Assembly: GCA_045536835.1 (NCBI GenBank)
Contig: JAZSOI010000012.1
Span: 8,319 to 72,318 of the forward strand
From: HGM11412 sp045536835
GTDB lineage: Bacteria > Bacillota > Clostridia > Christensenellales > Borkfalkiaceae
Length of the DNA: 64,000 nt
Direction of reading: 5' to 3'
Position 1 is the first letter of the stretch. The number at the start of each line of letters is the position of its first letter. The translations under genes were made by a program, and so were the position numbers. Shown here in pieces: positions 52,012 to 62,321 of this stretch. A model generated the notes under the pieces. That model had not been told where the DNA came from, did not search any database, and saw only the letters and a list, made by a program, of their open reading frames with translations.

Positions 52012-53295
52012 ATGGCAGTTTATGACGATAAAACTTCTGGAATTATAAAAGCAGGGGATAGAGATAATTGCTTTATCATAAGCAATGTTAAAAGTCGCAC
52101 AGAGGCGATTTTTAAGGCAAGTTATATTGTTGCCTCAAGTATGCGCGTTTCAGGAAAGATTACGGCTCTATTTGACCTTATTGTGTTAGGTGATGTTGAA
52201 GCTGATGATATAGAAGTTAAAGGTAAGTTTATATGTATGGGCGATTGTACGGTTGAAAATTCGATTATTGTCCAAGATAAAATGTTTGTCAAACAAGTAA
52301 AAGCGAAAAATATTGAAGTACACGACCAAATTACAGCACAAGAAATTGATGTTGACGTGATTAAAGCCGATGGTAATATAATTGTTGGACAAACTTTAGC
52401 TACAGAGGAACTTGCATTTAGCGAGCAGAATATTTTGTGTGGTGAAACTGCATATGGAGCTGGTCAAATTTCTGCTAATTCTATTATTACAGTGGAAGAA
52501 TTGGATATGGACGACGGTGAAGATGCTGTTGTTGAACCCAACAAAATTGTATTTGAAGGGAAAAAGTGTGAGAGAAACTTTGATTATGGAAAAAAATACA
52601 TAGATAAAAATGATTATGAATCGTATTTTTCTGACTTGTTGACAGATTGTGATGATACGATGAAGTATAACATAGTTAGGTGGTGTAGGGCATTACGAGA
52701 AATTGAAGAAATTATTAACAAAAAAGAACTCGATTGTTTTAATTTAGGTTTGTTTTTAACGTTAACAGAAATTAATTTTTCCTCTTATTTTAAAGGGTGG
52801 GAGACAATTAGTCAGTGGTGGAACAGACTATTTAAGCATTTTGATAGTATAGCTAATGGTGAAGGACTTGGTGTGGAAAAAAAGATCACAATATCTGATT
52901 TTACTATTAATCAAAGAGTAAGGCATGATAAATATGGTTCTGGTATAGTAGTAAAAGGCTTAGTTAATAAGGATAATAAAGTGCAAGTAACGATAAGGTT
53001 TGATAAACCAAGATTTGACGGTAGAACACAAATAGATTTCCAGCTTGATTTAGCAATAAAATCTTTTTCTCTTGAACAGGAATCGAAATATACTTCAGAT
53101 GAGCTTAAGGAAAAATTATTTATAGAACCTAATGAATATGGTGAATGGGTTGCTTTTTTAAGTATTATAGAAACATATAGAAACCGATTAAGTGTTAACT
53201 TAAATAAGACTATCATTGATTTACTATACTCTAAAATAGGAGTAAAAGCTAAGTTTATAGAAGACAGGATTAAAGAAAACGGGTGGGATGATTAA
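52012..53295 (+). CDS. Beta-helix (bactofilin-like) protein with UvrD-type Tudor domain
   Basis: 427 residues. Residues about 25-165 are a run of short beta-strand repeats (SGKITAL, VLGDVEADDIEVKGKFICMG, and so on), the look of a bactofilin/polymer-forming beta-solenoid. A helical middle follows. Residues about 300-350 (INQRVRHDKYGSGIVV ... VTIRF) resemble the Tudor-like domain that ends PcrA/UvrD and binds RNA polymerase. Two bases separate it from the helicase gene, so the pair may work as a split UvrD. The start of the DrmA gene overlaps its stop. The composition is unusual. Confidence 0.7.
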   Translation: MAVYDDKTSGIIKAGDRDNCFIISNVKSRTEAIFKASYIVASSMRVSGKITALFDLIVLGDVEADDIEVKGKFICMGDCTVENSIIVQDKMFVKQVKAKNIEVHDQITAQEIDVDVIKADGNIIVGQTLATEELAFSEQNILCGETAYGAGQISANSIITVEELDMDDGEDAVVEPNKIVFEGKKCERNFDYGKKYIDKNDYESYFSDLLTDCDDTMKYNIVRWCRALREIEEIINKKELDCFNLGLFLTLTEINFSSYFKGWETISQWWNRLFKHFDSIANGEGLGVEKKITISDFTINQRVRHDKYGSGIVVKGLVNKDNKVQVTIRFDKPRFDGRTQIDFQLDLAIKSFSLEQESKYTSDELKEKLFIEPNEYGEWVAFLSIIETYRNRLSVNLNKTIIDLLYSKIGVKAKFIEDRIKENGWDD

Positions 53296-56200
53296 TGAAT
53301 AATCGCGAAATATTGGCAAAAAACATTTCTGAAAGATTTGTAAGTGCTATTTCTGGTAACGATAAAACGCAAATTTTAGAACATAATCCAGAAGATAGAA
53401 TATATGTAGGGAAATTATCTCCTCAAAGCAAAGAGGAGAGTTTTTCCTCAAGCGTTCTTATTAAACAAATAAGTGTTGATTTTAGGATTTCTAAGAATGA
53501 TGTTGATACTGCAAAAATAAATATTTATCCTCAAGGGAACTTCTTTTTTAGAGTGATTCCGACTTTGGCACAGCAACGAGATTATTTTCTTAAAGACTTC
53601 AACTTGGTGTTTAAAACTTCTTATAAAAATTTTGAGGAATTTGTAGAGGCTTATAATTCTGGCTCTTTTACAAAGGAAATGTCAGAACATAAGGTACAAT
53701 TATTGCCTGTGTATGAAAAAATTGCAATTGATAGAAACAATGTCTTTTTTAGTGTAAATGTTGTTGATTTTTATAATAAAAAATATTCAAGTGGTTCTAT
53801 TCCGAAAAATGATGATGGTTGTGAATTCCGCAAACAGATAAAACAAGAAGTAAAAAATATATCTGTTGAATTAAAGGAAAAGCATAATGTTATACCGTGT
53901 CAATTTAGAGAGAAATTAAAGATTGAAAATTTGTTATCAGAGGAAAATTGGGAGAAATATAAAGAAAGACAAATTAAAAGAGAAGAAACTCAAATGTTTA
54001 CATCTTTTAATTATTCTCTAGATGTGGAGTTTAAAGGCGTTGGAGACTATATATCGGTAACAGTTGCTTTAAGTAATGAAACTATTTGGCAAGACGAGAC
54101 TCAAGATAAAGGGCAAGCCAAGCCTAAAAACGATAAGTATAGAATTACAACGTTGTTCAATTCTGGTATAAAAGTAGCATGTGAAAATACAACATTCTTG
54201 CCTATAGAACTTGATTATTTTGCAGATGACTATAAGTATGACAAAAACGTTTATGCTTTAGGAAATAATTGCAATGTTGAATATAATAAAGAAACTGCAG
54301 AGCTTCAAACGACGCACGTTCCACAGTTTATTCAATATAGATTAAAAACGAGAGATGATTTGGCTGTAAAATTTGACGAGTTAATAGTTTCTCCAGTTGA
54401 GACATTAAATAAAGTGTATGACAATATGCTTAGAGAGCTTTCAAAGTGGGAAAGTGATTATGCGACAGGGAAAAACCCTTCTAACGGCGAGGAATTAACA
54501 GAATTAGGGAAGGCACAATTTAGGAAAGAAATAGACGGTTTTAGAACTGAAATTAAACGCTTTAAAACAGGTGTTAACTTAATAGAAAAACATAATATGA
54601 TAAGACAAGCCTTTTGTTATATGAATCAAGCATTTAAGAATTCGGCAAAAGGTTATTCGACGTGGAGACTTTTCCAGATTGTCTTTATTGTTTCACTTCT
54701 TTTAGATATTGTTGCCCATGAACCAGATTTAATGCTTGACGACGATTTGGTTCAAAAGGCTAAAACAGATGAAATAGATATTTTGTATTTCCCTACTGGT
54801 GGTGGTAAAACAGAAGCCTTTCTTGGTATTATGGTTTTCAATCTGTTCTTTGACCGCATTAGGGGTAAAGAGTGTGGGGTAACTGCGATACTTAAATATC
54901 CATTAAGATTATTATCAGTTCAACAAGTTCAGCGTGTATCTAACATATTGGCTTCGGCAGAACTAATTCGTAGAGAAAATTTTCCAGGCGGAGATAGATT
55001 TGCTTTGGGATATTTTGTCGGTGAACATAATACTCCTAATAGCATAAAAAAAGAGGAAAGGCAAGCTTTGTTAGATATGTCTCAAATGGAGCTTGACGAG
55101 AAGTATAAACTTTTAGATGTTTGTCCGTATTGTGGAAAACATAGTGTACACGTTATATATGATGAAGAAAAAAATTCGCTTGTACATATTTGTGATACGG
55201 AAGGATGCGATTCAAAAGGAACAGTGCCATTATATATGGTGGACGACGACGTTTATAGGTTTTTACCTAGTGTTATAATATCCACTGTAGATAAAATGAC
55301 AGCAATAGGATTTAATTCAAAGTTTCACAACATTTTATGTGGGGCTGATTTTAGATGTCCTAAACATGGCTATACAGACAAATTAAAGTGTTTAGCCGAT
55401 AATTGTGATTGTGATACGTCTGAATTTGAAAGAGTTAGAATGAAAGACCCTGCGCCGTCTTTATTGATACAAGACGAATTACACTTGATTAAAGAATCTT
55501 TGGGTACTTATGCGGGGCACTATGAGACCCTTGTTGATTATTTTATTAAAAATCTTTCTGGAAGTAATCGAGGGATAAAAGTTATAGGTGCAACAGCAAC
55601 AATTTCAGCATATGAGGAGCAGGCAAAACATTTATATTGGAAAAACTCAATTAGATTTCCTGCGGCGTCACCTTATTTGGACCATAACTTTTATTCAAAA
55701 ATTGATAAGAATGATATATGTCGTATTATTTTTGGGTATGCGCCTTTTGGTAAAGCAATAGTAAATAGCGTTGCTTATTCTTTGCAATATCTCAAACGAG
55801 TAGTATGGGAATTGTATAAAGACCCTAAACAAATTTTATCGTTTGCAGGGATTGAGATTAATGGTACCGACGAAGAACGAATAGAGGCGGCTAAAAAACT
55901 TATTGAAGAATACTGGATTATTCTTGAGTACAATAATGTAAAAATGGAAAGTAATAGGGTTCTTCAAGGTTTAGAGGACCCCATCAATACAGAACTAATC
56001 GAAGAAGGGATTGAGCCGCTAATTCCTAGAAAAATGACGGGCGATGACTCTTTCCAAGAAGTTAGGTCAACTTTGTCTGCTATTGAGCATGCTGATAGTG
56101 TAATAGGCGGTATTGATTTTAATATGATAGCAGCAACAAGCATGATTTCTCACGGTGTGGATGCTGATAGATTTAATTTAATGGTTTTTTATGGTATTCC

Positions 56201-56762
56201 GGGAAGTACTGCAGAATATATTCAGGCTTATTCGCGTGTAGGAAGAAAGCATACTGGCGTTGTTATAGATATTATTCGTCCATCCAGAGAAAAAGATAGA
56301 AGTTATCTTAAAAACTTTAACAAATTCCACGAATATAAAGATATATTAGTGGATGCTGTATCAATAAATAGATGGGCTACGAAGGCTGTTGAAATAACAT
56401 TGCCTGGGGTAGTATCTAGTTTATTATTAAACTACTATTTGTACAAATTGAAATATACAGAGGGTGTTAAGGATATTAGCAAATTTGCGGATTTGCAAAA
56501 TGCAATTAAAACTGGGAAAATTTCAGAAGAAGAAATTAAACAGCATGCATATAGTATTTTTAAGTGTTCAAATGAAGATAGTTCAGTGGGTAAACTTTAC
56601 AAGCAAATAATTGATTTAAAAGTTTCAGAATTGTTCGAAAAGCTTAGTAATAACTCTTTTGAAGCTAAAACGTACTTAACTGAAGTTTTCGATAAGTGTA
56701 ACTTCCATGTTATGAATAGCTTAAGAGATACGGATAAGCAAATTATTGTAGAAATGAGATAG
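53295..56762 (+). CDS. drmA: DrmA-like helicase (DISARM)
   Basis: 1155 residues. SF2 helicase motifs: FPTGGGKTEAFLG near 499-511 (I), KYPLRLLSVQQ (Ia), LIQDELHL near 723-730 (II, DEx[H]), GATATI (III), AATSMISHGVDADRFN (IV/V) and QAYSRVGRKHTG near 974-985 (VI). A Cys-rich insert (CPYCGK ... CDTEGC) near 615-650 looks like a zinc module. This organisation and the immediately following DUF1998 protein are those of DrmA-DrmB, the core of DISARM. The stop is ten bases before drmB. The role in DISARM is DNA translocation during restriction of unmodified phage DNA. Confidence 0.85.
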   Translation: MNNREILAKNISERFVSAISGNDKTQILEHNPEDRIYVGKLSPQSKEESFSSSVLIKQISVDFRISKNDVDTAKINIYPQGNFFFRVIPTLAQQRDYFLKDFNLVFKTSYKNFEEFVEAYNSGSFTKEMSEHKVQLLPVYEKIAIDRNNVFFSVNVVDFYNKKYSSGSIPKNDDGCEFRKQIKQEVKNISVELKEKHNVIPCQFREKLKIENLLSEENWEKYKERQIKREETQMFTSFNYSLDVEFKGVGDYISVTVALSNETIWQDETQDKGQAKPKNDKYRITTLFNSGIKVACENTTFLPIELDYFADDYKYDKNVYALGNNCNVEYNKETAELQTTHVPQFIQYRLKTRDDLAVKFDELIVSPVETLNKVYDNMLRELSKWESDYATGKNPSNGEELTELGKAQFRKEIDGFRTEIKRFKTGVNLIEKHNMIRQAFCYMNQAFKNSAKGYSTWRLFQIVFIVSLLLDIVAHEPDLMLDDDLVQKAKTDEIDILYFPTGGGKTEAFLGIMVFNLFFDRIRGKECGVTAILKYPLRLLSVQQVQRVSNILASAELIRRENFPGGDRFALGYFVGEHNTPNSIKKEERQALLDMSQMELDEKYKLLDVCPYCGKHSVHVIYDEEKNSLVHICDTEGCDSKGTVPLYMVDDDVYRFLPSVIISTVDKMTAIGFNSKFHNILCGADFRCPKHGYTDKLKCLADNCDCDTSEFERVRMKDPAPSLLIQDELHLIKESLGTYAGHYETLVDYFIKNLSGSNRGIKVIGATATISAYEEQAKHLYWKNSIRFPAASPYLDHNFYSKIDKNDICRIIFGYAPFGKAIVNSVAYSLQYLKRVVWELYKDPKQILSFAGIEINGTDEERIEAAKKLIEEYWIILEYNNVKMESNRVLQGLEDPINTELIEEGIEPLIPRKMTGDDSFQEVRSTLSAIEHADSVIGGIDFNMIAATSMISHGVDADRFNLMVFYGIPGSTAEYIQAYSRVGRKHTGVVIDIIRPSREKDRSYLKNFNKFHEYKDILVDAVSINRWATKAVEITLPGVVSSLLLNYYLYKLKYTEGVKDISKFADLQNAIKTGKISEEEIKQHAYSIFKCSNEDSSVGKLYKQIIDLKVSELFEKLSNNSFEAKTYLTEVFDKCNFHVMNSLRDTDKQIIVEMR

Positions 56763-56771
56763 GAGAAAAAT

Positions 56772-58643
56772 ATGGCATCTGATAAAACAATGCACAGAGG
56801 TGTGCAACAAGCTTTGTATAAATATTTGCCAGAGAATTGGGTAGACTTCACACAAAGTGGAGGAAGTTTAACCTATGCCGTGCACGTAGATAATTGGAAT
56901 AGCGTGCAATTAATGGGTATAAACAATAAAAGATTGTTGCGTGTTGTAAACCAACAAATTAAAGAATATAAAAATCTTAACGGTGACGAGTCCGTTGTTG
57001 GTTTTCCGTCGGAAATTAATGAGGATTATGTTGATGTTTTAACTCCTAAAATAAGCGATAACATTGCGGCGATTCAAACATCTGTTAAGCCTTGGGTGTT
57101 TGTTTGTAAAAAATGTGGACATGTAAGGCAGTATTATAGTTACGATGAATTCAAAAGAAGAGAGCACGAGAGATGTAAATGTGGTGAAAATTTAACACAG
57201 CTAAGAATGATTCGTGTTTGTAAATGTGGTTATGCTGATGGTGTTTTTGTGCCAAAATGTAAGACTCCTGGTCATGGCACAAAATATATGATAAGAAAGG
57301 GTAGTGGGCTGGATTTTGTATGTACAGCTTGCGGTCAAAGAGCTTCGTTACCTCACTATTGTCCGGAGTGTAAACAAGAATTAAAAATTAAACCAGCATT
57401 AGATTCATCTAATTATATTCCTTTCTCTCTTTCCCTAATAGATTTATTAGATAAGAAAAAAGACGTCTTCTTAGACGCAGAAAAGGACGGTAGAGGTGAA
57501 AAAGTAGTAATTGCTCAATATCTTGATTTGATTTCGAAAGAAAGTTATAAAGAAATTATTGAAAAAGGCAAGGTAACACAATCAGAAGAGTTTGAGAAAG
57601 CACTCCAGAAGAAAGCTGATGATTATAGAGCAATGGGACTTGACGAGGTTACAATAAATACTGTACTCGACGCTGAACGCAGGATGAATCCTGGGAATCA
57701 AATTTTTGATGCTATTAGCAAAGTTTCTACTGGTATATCGGTAGCGTCTACAGATGATTTAAAGACGATAGCGGAAGAGATATTAGAATACGATGAATTG
57801 ATAGATGCAAAAATTACGTTAAGCTTAGATAAAGCGGAAGAAGACGCGTCCATTGTAAATGACGGAATAAAACCAAACTTTAAGAAAATTTGCAATGATT
57901 TGGGTTTTGCTAATGCTCAATTATGTTCTGCCGTGCCAATTGTTTTTTCATCCTATGGATATACAAGACTTGAAAGATGTGGAACGGGTGTAAAGCTTCA
58001 CGGATTTCCAATCGAAATGACGAAAAGAAATATTTATGCCACAAGATTGGAAACAGAAGGAGTGCTGTTTGAACTTGATAGAAGAAAGGTTCTTGATTGG
58101 TTGCTTGAGAATGAGCTGATTGAAAGAGATGACCTACCAATCGATGTGAGTGATAATGGAATAAAGATGTGGTACTTGGATAGAATTCATCCTAATTTAA
58201 TTTTACCATTTTCTGAAATTGATGGTAGTGAAAGTGGAAATATCACTAAACAAGTTTATACATTGTTACATAGTATATCGCATGCTCTTATTAATGAAGC
58301 ATCGGAAATTTGTGGTTTGGATAAAAGTTCTTTATCGGAATACATTTTGCCTAATATTCCTGCAGTATTTATATATTGTTCTAACTCACAAGGTTTTAAT
58401 ATGGGCGCGTTGTATAGTGCATTCCAAACGCAATTTGACAAGTGGCTTAAGAGAGCATACGAACGTGTAAAGAAGTGTATTTTCGACCCTGTTTGCATTA
58501 ATAAAGAAAAAGCCTGCGCAGGCTGTTTGTTCTTAAATGAAGTGTCGTGTAGGCATTTTAATAAAGACTTGAATCGTAGTTATTTGTGTGGATATTTTGA
58601 CAACCAACTACAAAAGAAACTTAAAGGATATTGGGAGATTTAA
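56772..58643 (+). CDS. drmB: DrmB-like protein (DUF1998, DISARM)
   Basis: 623 residues. The N-terminal RGVQQALYKYLPENWVDFTQ is DrmB-like. Several zinc knuckles lie at about 112-215 (CKKCG ... CKCG ... CTACG ... CPECK). The C-terminal DUF1998 domain includes LLHSISHALINEASEICGL and a final cluster CIFDPVCINKEKACAGC near 570-590 with RHFN. DrmB partners with DrmA in DISARM. AGGAGAAA at 56761-56768. The two core DISARM genes are thus present in order. Confidence 0.85.
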   Translation: MASDKTMHRGVQQALYKYLPENWVDFTQSGGSLTYAVHVDNWNSVQLMGINNKRLLRVVNQQIKEYKNLNGDESVVGFPSEINEDYVDVLTPKISDNIAAIQTSVKPWVFVCKKCGHVRQYYSYDEFKRREHERCKCGENLTQLRMIRVCKCGYADGVFVPKCKTPGHGTKYMIRKGSGLDFVCTACGQRASLPHYCPECKQELKIKPALDSSNYIPFSLSLIDLLDKKKDVFLDAEKDGRGEKVVIAQYLDLISKESYKEIIEKGKVTQSEEFEKALQKKADDYRAMGLDEVTINTVLDAERRMNPGNQIFDAISKVSTGISVASTDDLKTIAEEILEYDELIDAKITLSLDKAEEDASIVNDGIKPNFKKICNDLGFANAQLCSAVPIVFSSYGYTRLERCGTGVKLHGFPIEMTKRNIYATRLETEGVLFELDRRKVLDWLLENELIERDDLPIDVSDNGIKMWYLDRIHPNLILPFSEIDGSESGNITKQVYTLLHSISHALINEASEICGLDKSSLSEYILPNIPAVFIYCSNSQGFNMGALYSAFQTQFDKWLKRAYERVKKCIFDPVCINKEKACAGCLFLNEVSCRHFNKDLNRSYLCGYFDNQLQKKLKGYWEI

Positions 58644-58645
58644 CA

Positions 58646-60277
58646 ATGGCAATTATGCACCCTGCGAGCATTTTAGAAAGCGCTCATGTGTATTCGGAAG
58701 TAAAATTTTATAAAGAATTAAAAAAACAATTAAGCGATAAATATCATGTTTTTTATTCTGTAAGATGGTACACTCTTAAGGACGGAGTAAGAGAAGATAG
58801 TGAGTGCGATTTTTTAATTTTTAATCCGGATTATGGTTTTTTGTGTATTGAAGTTAAAGGAGGTAATGCGATAAGCGTTGAAGAAGGAGAGTGGAGACTT
58901 TATGATTCTACAGGGGGAAGATTTTTAGATAAATCGCCATATTATCAAGCAGAACAAAGTATGCGCTTTTTTAAGAAATATTTTGAAGAAGAACTTGAAA
59001 TGCAGTTTGCTGGGGTTTATGGTAATGCCGTTGCTTTTCCTAATTATGTTATAGATTCTCCATTAACAATGGATTCTCCTTTAGAGTTGACCATAGATTT
59101 AAATGATATGGAAAATCTTCAAAAAAGGATTGTTGAGATTTTTAGATATTTTCGTGGGCACAGAAAGGGAACGACTGCCTTTTTAGCACCGGAGATGCAA
59201 AAAAAATTCATCAATCTTGTTAATAAAAGAATTGCTCTGTCAATTTCTGCAGGTGCACTTATAGAAGATAAAAACCGAGAGCTTGTAGAAATAAATAATG
59301 TACAAGATACAATTATTGATTTGTTGTCACATTATAAAAGAGCGTTTATTGTTGGTGGCGCAGGGACAGGGAAGACTTGGATAGGTATTAAAAAAATTCA
59401 AAGATGCTTGCAAGATGGATTGAAACCTCTATATGTCTGCTATAATAAAGCCTTGGCTGATACTATTAGAAAGATGTTTGGTGGACAAGTTGATTGTTAT
59501 AATTTTGATGCGTTAATGTTTAATATTTTAAAATCAAAAGCATTGGACGCCTCGGAAAGGAATGGGAGTAAAGAATATTCTTCGTTATTAGAACAAGCCA
59601 ATATTTCTCAATATGATTTGGTTATTGTTGACGAAGGACAAGATTTCTCAGAAGATTGGGCGTATTGTGTTAATTTGTTTGCGAAAGAAGGTGGCGAATT
59701 ATATGTGTTATTTGATGAAAGTCAAAATATCTTTCAACGTGATTTTGCTGATAAATTTTATATAGAAAATCCTCCGTTTGTTTTAAGATATAATATTAGA
59801 AATACGGCTAATATTTATAGATATGCTAAAGACAAATCGTGTTTAGGAATGGACACTTTAACGAATCAAATTGAAGGCGTAGACCCTGAAGTTAGAACGT
59901 TTTCAAGGAAGGCTCAACTTGTTTCGTATATTGATTCAATAATTAATAAGTTGGTGAATAAAGAAGGTGTTTTAAAAAGCAAGATAGTTGTTTTAAGCGA
60001 TAGAAAAAAGGAAAAATCTGTACTTAAAGATGTTGATTTCATAGGTGGTTGTCGCATTGACGACATCTATGACGACAACAAGGACACAATAAAATATAGA
60101 ACTATTCAAAGTTTTAAGGGGTTAGAGTCTGATGTGATTATATTTGTCAATCATACATACAAAAATGAACCTTTAACAGATAGGAAAAGAGCTATATTAT
60201 ACACGGCATTAACAAGAGCTAGATTCTTCTTGTATTGTGTTGATTATGAAGAGAATGTAGAAATAAAAATTGATTAA
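58646..60277 (+). CDS. NERD nuclease-SF1 helicase fusion
   Basis: 543 residues from ATG 58646 (GGGAGAT at 58633-58639; TTG 58631 is too close). The NERD domain at about 10-120 has SECDFLIF ... CIEVKGG near 52-73, giving the D and E-x-K of a PD-(D/E)XK-like nuclease. SF1 helicase motifs: GGAGTGKT near 237-244, VIVDEGQDF near 327-335, IQSFKGLESDVI (V) and YTALTRARFFLY (VI). The combination suggests a nuclease driven by a UvrD-like motor. A second SF1 helicase next to 50042. It could supply the nuclease activity that DrmC gives in classical DISARM. Confidence 0.8.
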   Translation: MAIMHPASILESAHVYSEVKFYKELKKQLSDKYHVFYSVRWYTLKDGVREDSECDFLIFNPDYGFLCIEVKGGNAISVEEGEWRLYDSTGGRFLDKSPYYQAEQSMRFFKKYFEEELEMQFAGVYGNAVAFPNYVIDSPLTMDSPLELTIDLNDMENLQKRIVEIFRYFRGHRKGTTAFLAPEMQKKFINLVNKRIALSISAGALIEDKNRELVEINNVQDTIIDLLSHYKRAFIVGGAGTGKTWIGIKKIQRCLQDGLKPLYVCYNKALADTIRKMFGGQVDCYNFDALMFNILKSKALDASERNGSKEYSSLLEQANISQYDLVIVDEGQDFSEDWAYCVNLFAKEGGELYVLFDESQNIFQRDFADKFYIENPPFVLRYNIRNTANIYRYAKDKSCLGMDTLTNQIEGVDPEVRTFSRKAQLVSYIDSIINKLVNKEGVLKSKIVVLSDRKKEKSVLKDVDFIGGCRIDDIYDDNKDTIKYRTIQSFKGLESDVIIFVNHTYKNEPLTDRKRAILYTALTRARFFLYCVDYEENVEIKID

Positions 60278-60295
60278 CATTAAGGATAAAATAAA

Positions 60296-62320
60296 ATGAG
60301 TGATATTTTATTAATAGAGCCAAATTATAAAAACAAATACCCGCCACTCGGGTTAATGAAAATATCGTATTTTCATAAACATATACACAATGACTACGTC
60401 AGATTTGCTAAAGGAAGACTTCCTGAAGAATTTGACAATAAGAAATGGGATAGAGTATATGTGACAACTTTATTTACTTTTGAATGGGAAGAAACTAAAA
60501 AATCTATAGAATATGCGCTTAAAGTAGTTAAAGATACAGGACGAGTATATATTGGTGGCATTATGTCTACGTTAATGCCAGAATTATTTGCTGAGCATTT
60601 TCCAACAGTTATTAACAATACAGGTCTATTAGACAGAAAAGGAACTTTAGGTTTAGAAAAAGAAGAATGTATTGATAGATTACCTCCAGATTATTCTATT
60701 CTTGAAGATATAAAAGAACAGTATGTATATCCATGGAATGATGGTTATTTTCTTTATATGACTCGTGGTTGCGGCATGAAGTGCCAGTTTTGTGCAGTTC
60801 AAACTTTAGAGCCTAATTATATTCCTTACATTTCAATTAGAGAACAAGTTGCTAAAATTGATGAAGTGGCAGGACAGAAGCGAGACTTATTGCTGATGGA
60901 TAATAATGTCTTGCGTTCTAAGGATTTCGACAAAATTATAGACGAAATTATTGATTTAGGGTTTGGAAAAGGTGCAAAATTTACAAATCCCAAGACGGGC
61001 GCTAAATGTAATAGATACGTTGATTTTAACCAAGGACTTGACGCAAAACTCATGACAGAACATAAAGCGCAGAGACTTGGAGAAATTGCATTAAGACCAG
61101 CTCGTATTGCGTTTGACCACATAGAAGATGAGTCTTACTACAAACGTGCACTTGAGATGTGCGCTAAAAATGGTATTAAGTATTTGTCTAACTATATTTT
61201 ATTTAATGGCGAGGATTTTACGGGTAAAGGCAGTAAATATCAAGCAGACACGCCAGAAGATTTATATAATAGAATGAAGATATCTATGGATTTCTGTGAT
61301 GAACTTAATGAAAAATATGGCGCAGATGGACATATTCATATATTCTCATTTCCTATGAAGTATATTCCGTTAAAAGATTTAGACCGTACGTATATTGGAA
61401 CTAATTGGAACGGAAAATATTTGAGGGCTGTTCAAAGAATGCTTATACCAACTCAAGGCAAAGGCGTTTCTTCACGTTCTTTCTTTGAGGCGGATTTTGG
61501 TAAAACAGTTGAAGAATTTATTGAAAATCTTGCGATGCCAGAAGAGTTGCTTGGCTTGCGTGGTCATTTTGTTGAGAAAAAGGACGAATCTAAAGCTGAG
61601 CGCAATGCTAGATATGAAAGATGGACGATTAATCACAAAAGAATAGACGAGTGGAGAAGATTATATCAAAGTTTATCTAATGAAGAGCGTAAAGAATTTA
61701 TATCTATTATAGGAAACAATGATTTTAGTATAAAGAATTACAGTAATTGCAAAACAGATACTCAAAGAATACTGTTTGTTTACAATATGTCGTATTTAAG
61801 CATTCTTAAAAATATGGACCAACTGGGAGAGGTTATTTTAGAATACTTTACTTCACGTTTTCCTGTTTTACATGAAGAATTGCTCAGATATCTAGTTGTA
61901 GCAGGAAGTGTACAATATTCAGCTCTTAAAGGAATAATTGATTTAAGGGGTAAACAATTTATAAAAGAGGTTGCGAATAAATTTATTCAATGTGGAAATA
62001 TAGAAAGCAATATTTTCGATGCTTTATATAAAATTCAAGCTAAGAATAAAAAAGTCTTACTGGATACTAGGATTTTGGATTTTGCTATACGTTATAAAAA
62101 AGTTGGGGCAATTTCTAATAGAGAATTGAAAAACGTTTTTAATTCTTTTAATGAGGAAAATATTTCTTTCATAAAGAAAAAATTACTTGATAAATTAGAT
62201 GTCTTTAAAGAGAAGTTATTTCTTATTAATGAAGAAGAGTTAGGAAAAGAAATTATTAAGGAAAATATCGAAAAAGAAACAAATAAAATTTGTTCCGTTT
62301 TACAATTCTTTGGTGATTAA
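60296..62320 (+). CDS. Radical SAM protein of B12-binding-type architecture
   Basis: 674 residues. N-terminal Rossmann-like part (ILLIEPNYKNKYPPLGLMKI ... VYIGGIMSTLMPELF) as in B12-binding-domain radical SAM enzymes, but the DxHxxG cobalamin motif is not visible. The cluster motif C159-x3-C163-x2-C166 (TRGCGMKCQFCAV) is complete. A long C-terminal part (about 400-674) is helical and unrecognised. AAGGAT at 60281-60286. It is embedded between a nuclease-helicase and an Hsp90-like ATPase in one operon, unlike any standard DISARM. A nucleic-acid or nucleotide modification role is inferred. The last bases overlap the next gene's upstream region. Confidence 0.8.
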   Translation: MSDILLIEPNYKNKYPPLGLMKISYFHKHIHNDYVRFAKGRLPEEFDNKKWDRVYVTTLFTFEWEETKKSIEYALKVVKDTGRVYIGGIMSTLMPELFAEHFPTVINNTGLLDRKGTLGLEKEECIDRLPPDYSILEDIKEQYVYPWNDGYFLYMTRGCGMKCQFCAVQTLEPNYIPYISIREQVAKIDEVAGQKRDLLLMDNNVLRSKDFDKIIDEIIDLGFGKGAKFTNPKTGAKCNRYVDFNQGLDAKLMTEHKAQRLGEIALRPARIAFDHIEDESYYKRALEMCAKNGIKYLSNYILFNGEDFTGKGSKYQADTPEDLYNRMKISMDFCDELNEKYGADGHIHIFSFPMKYIPLKDLDRTYIGTNWNGKYLRAVQRMLIPTQGKGVSSRSFFEADFGKTVEEFIENLAMPEELLGLRGHFVEKKDESKAERNARYERWTINHKRIDEWRRLYQSLSNEERKEFISIIGNNDFSIKNYSNCKTDTQRILFVYNMSYLSILKNMDQLGEVILEYFTSRFPVLHEELLRYLVVAGSVQYSALKGIIDLRGKQFIKEVANKFIQCGNIESNIFDALYKIQAKNKKVLLDTRILDFAIRYKKVGAISNRELKNVFNSFNEENISFIKKKLLDKLDVFKEKLFLINEEELGKEIIKENIEKETNKICSVLQFFGD

Positions 62321-62321
62321 A

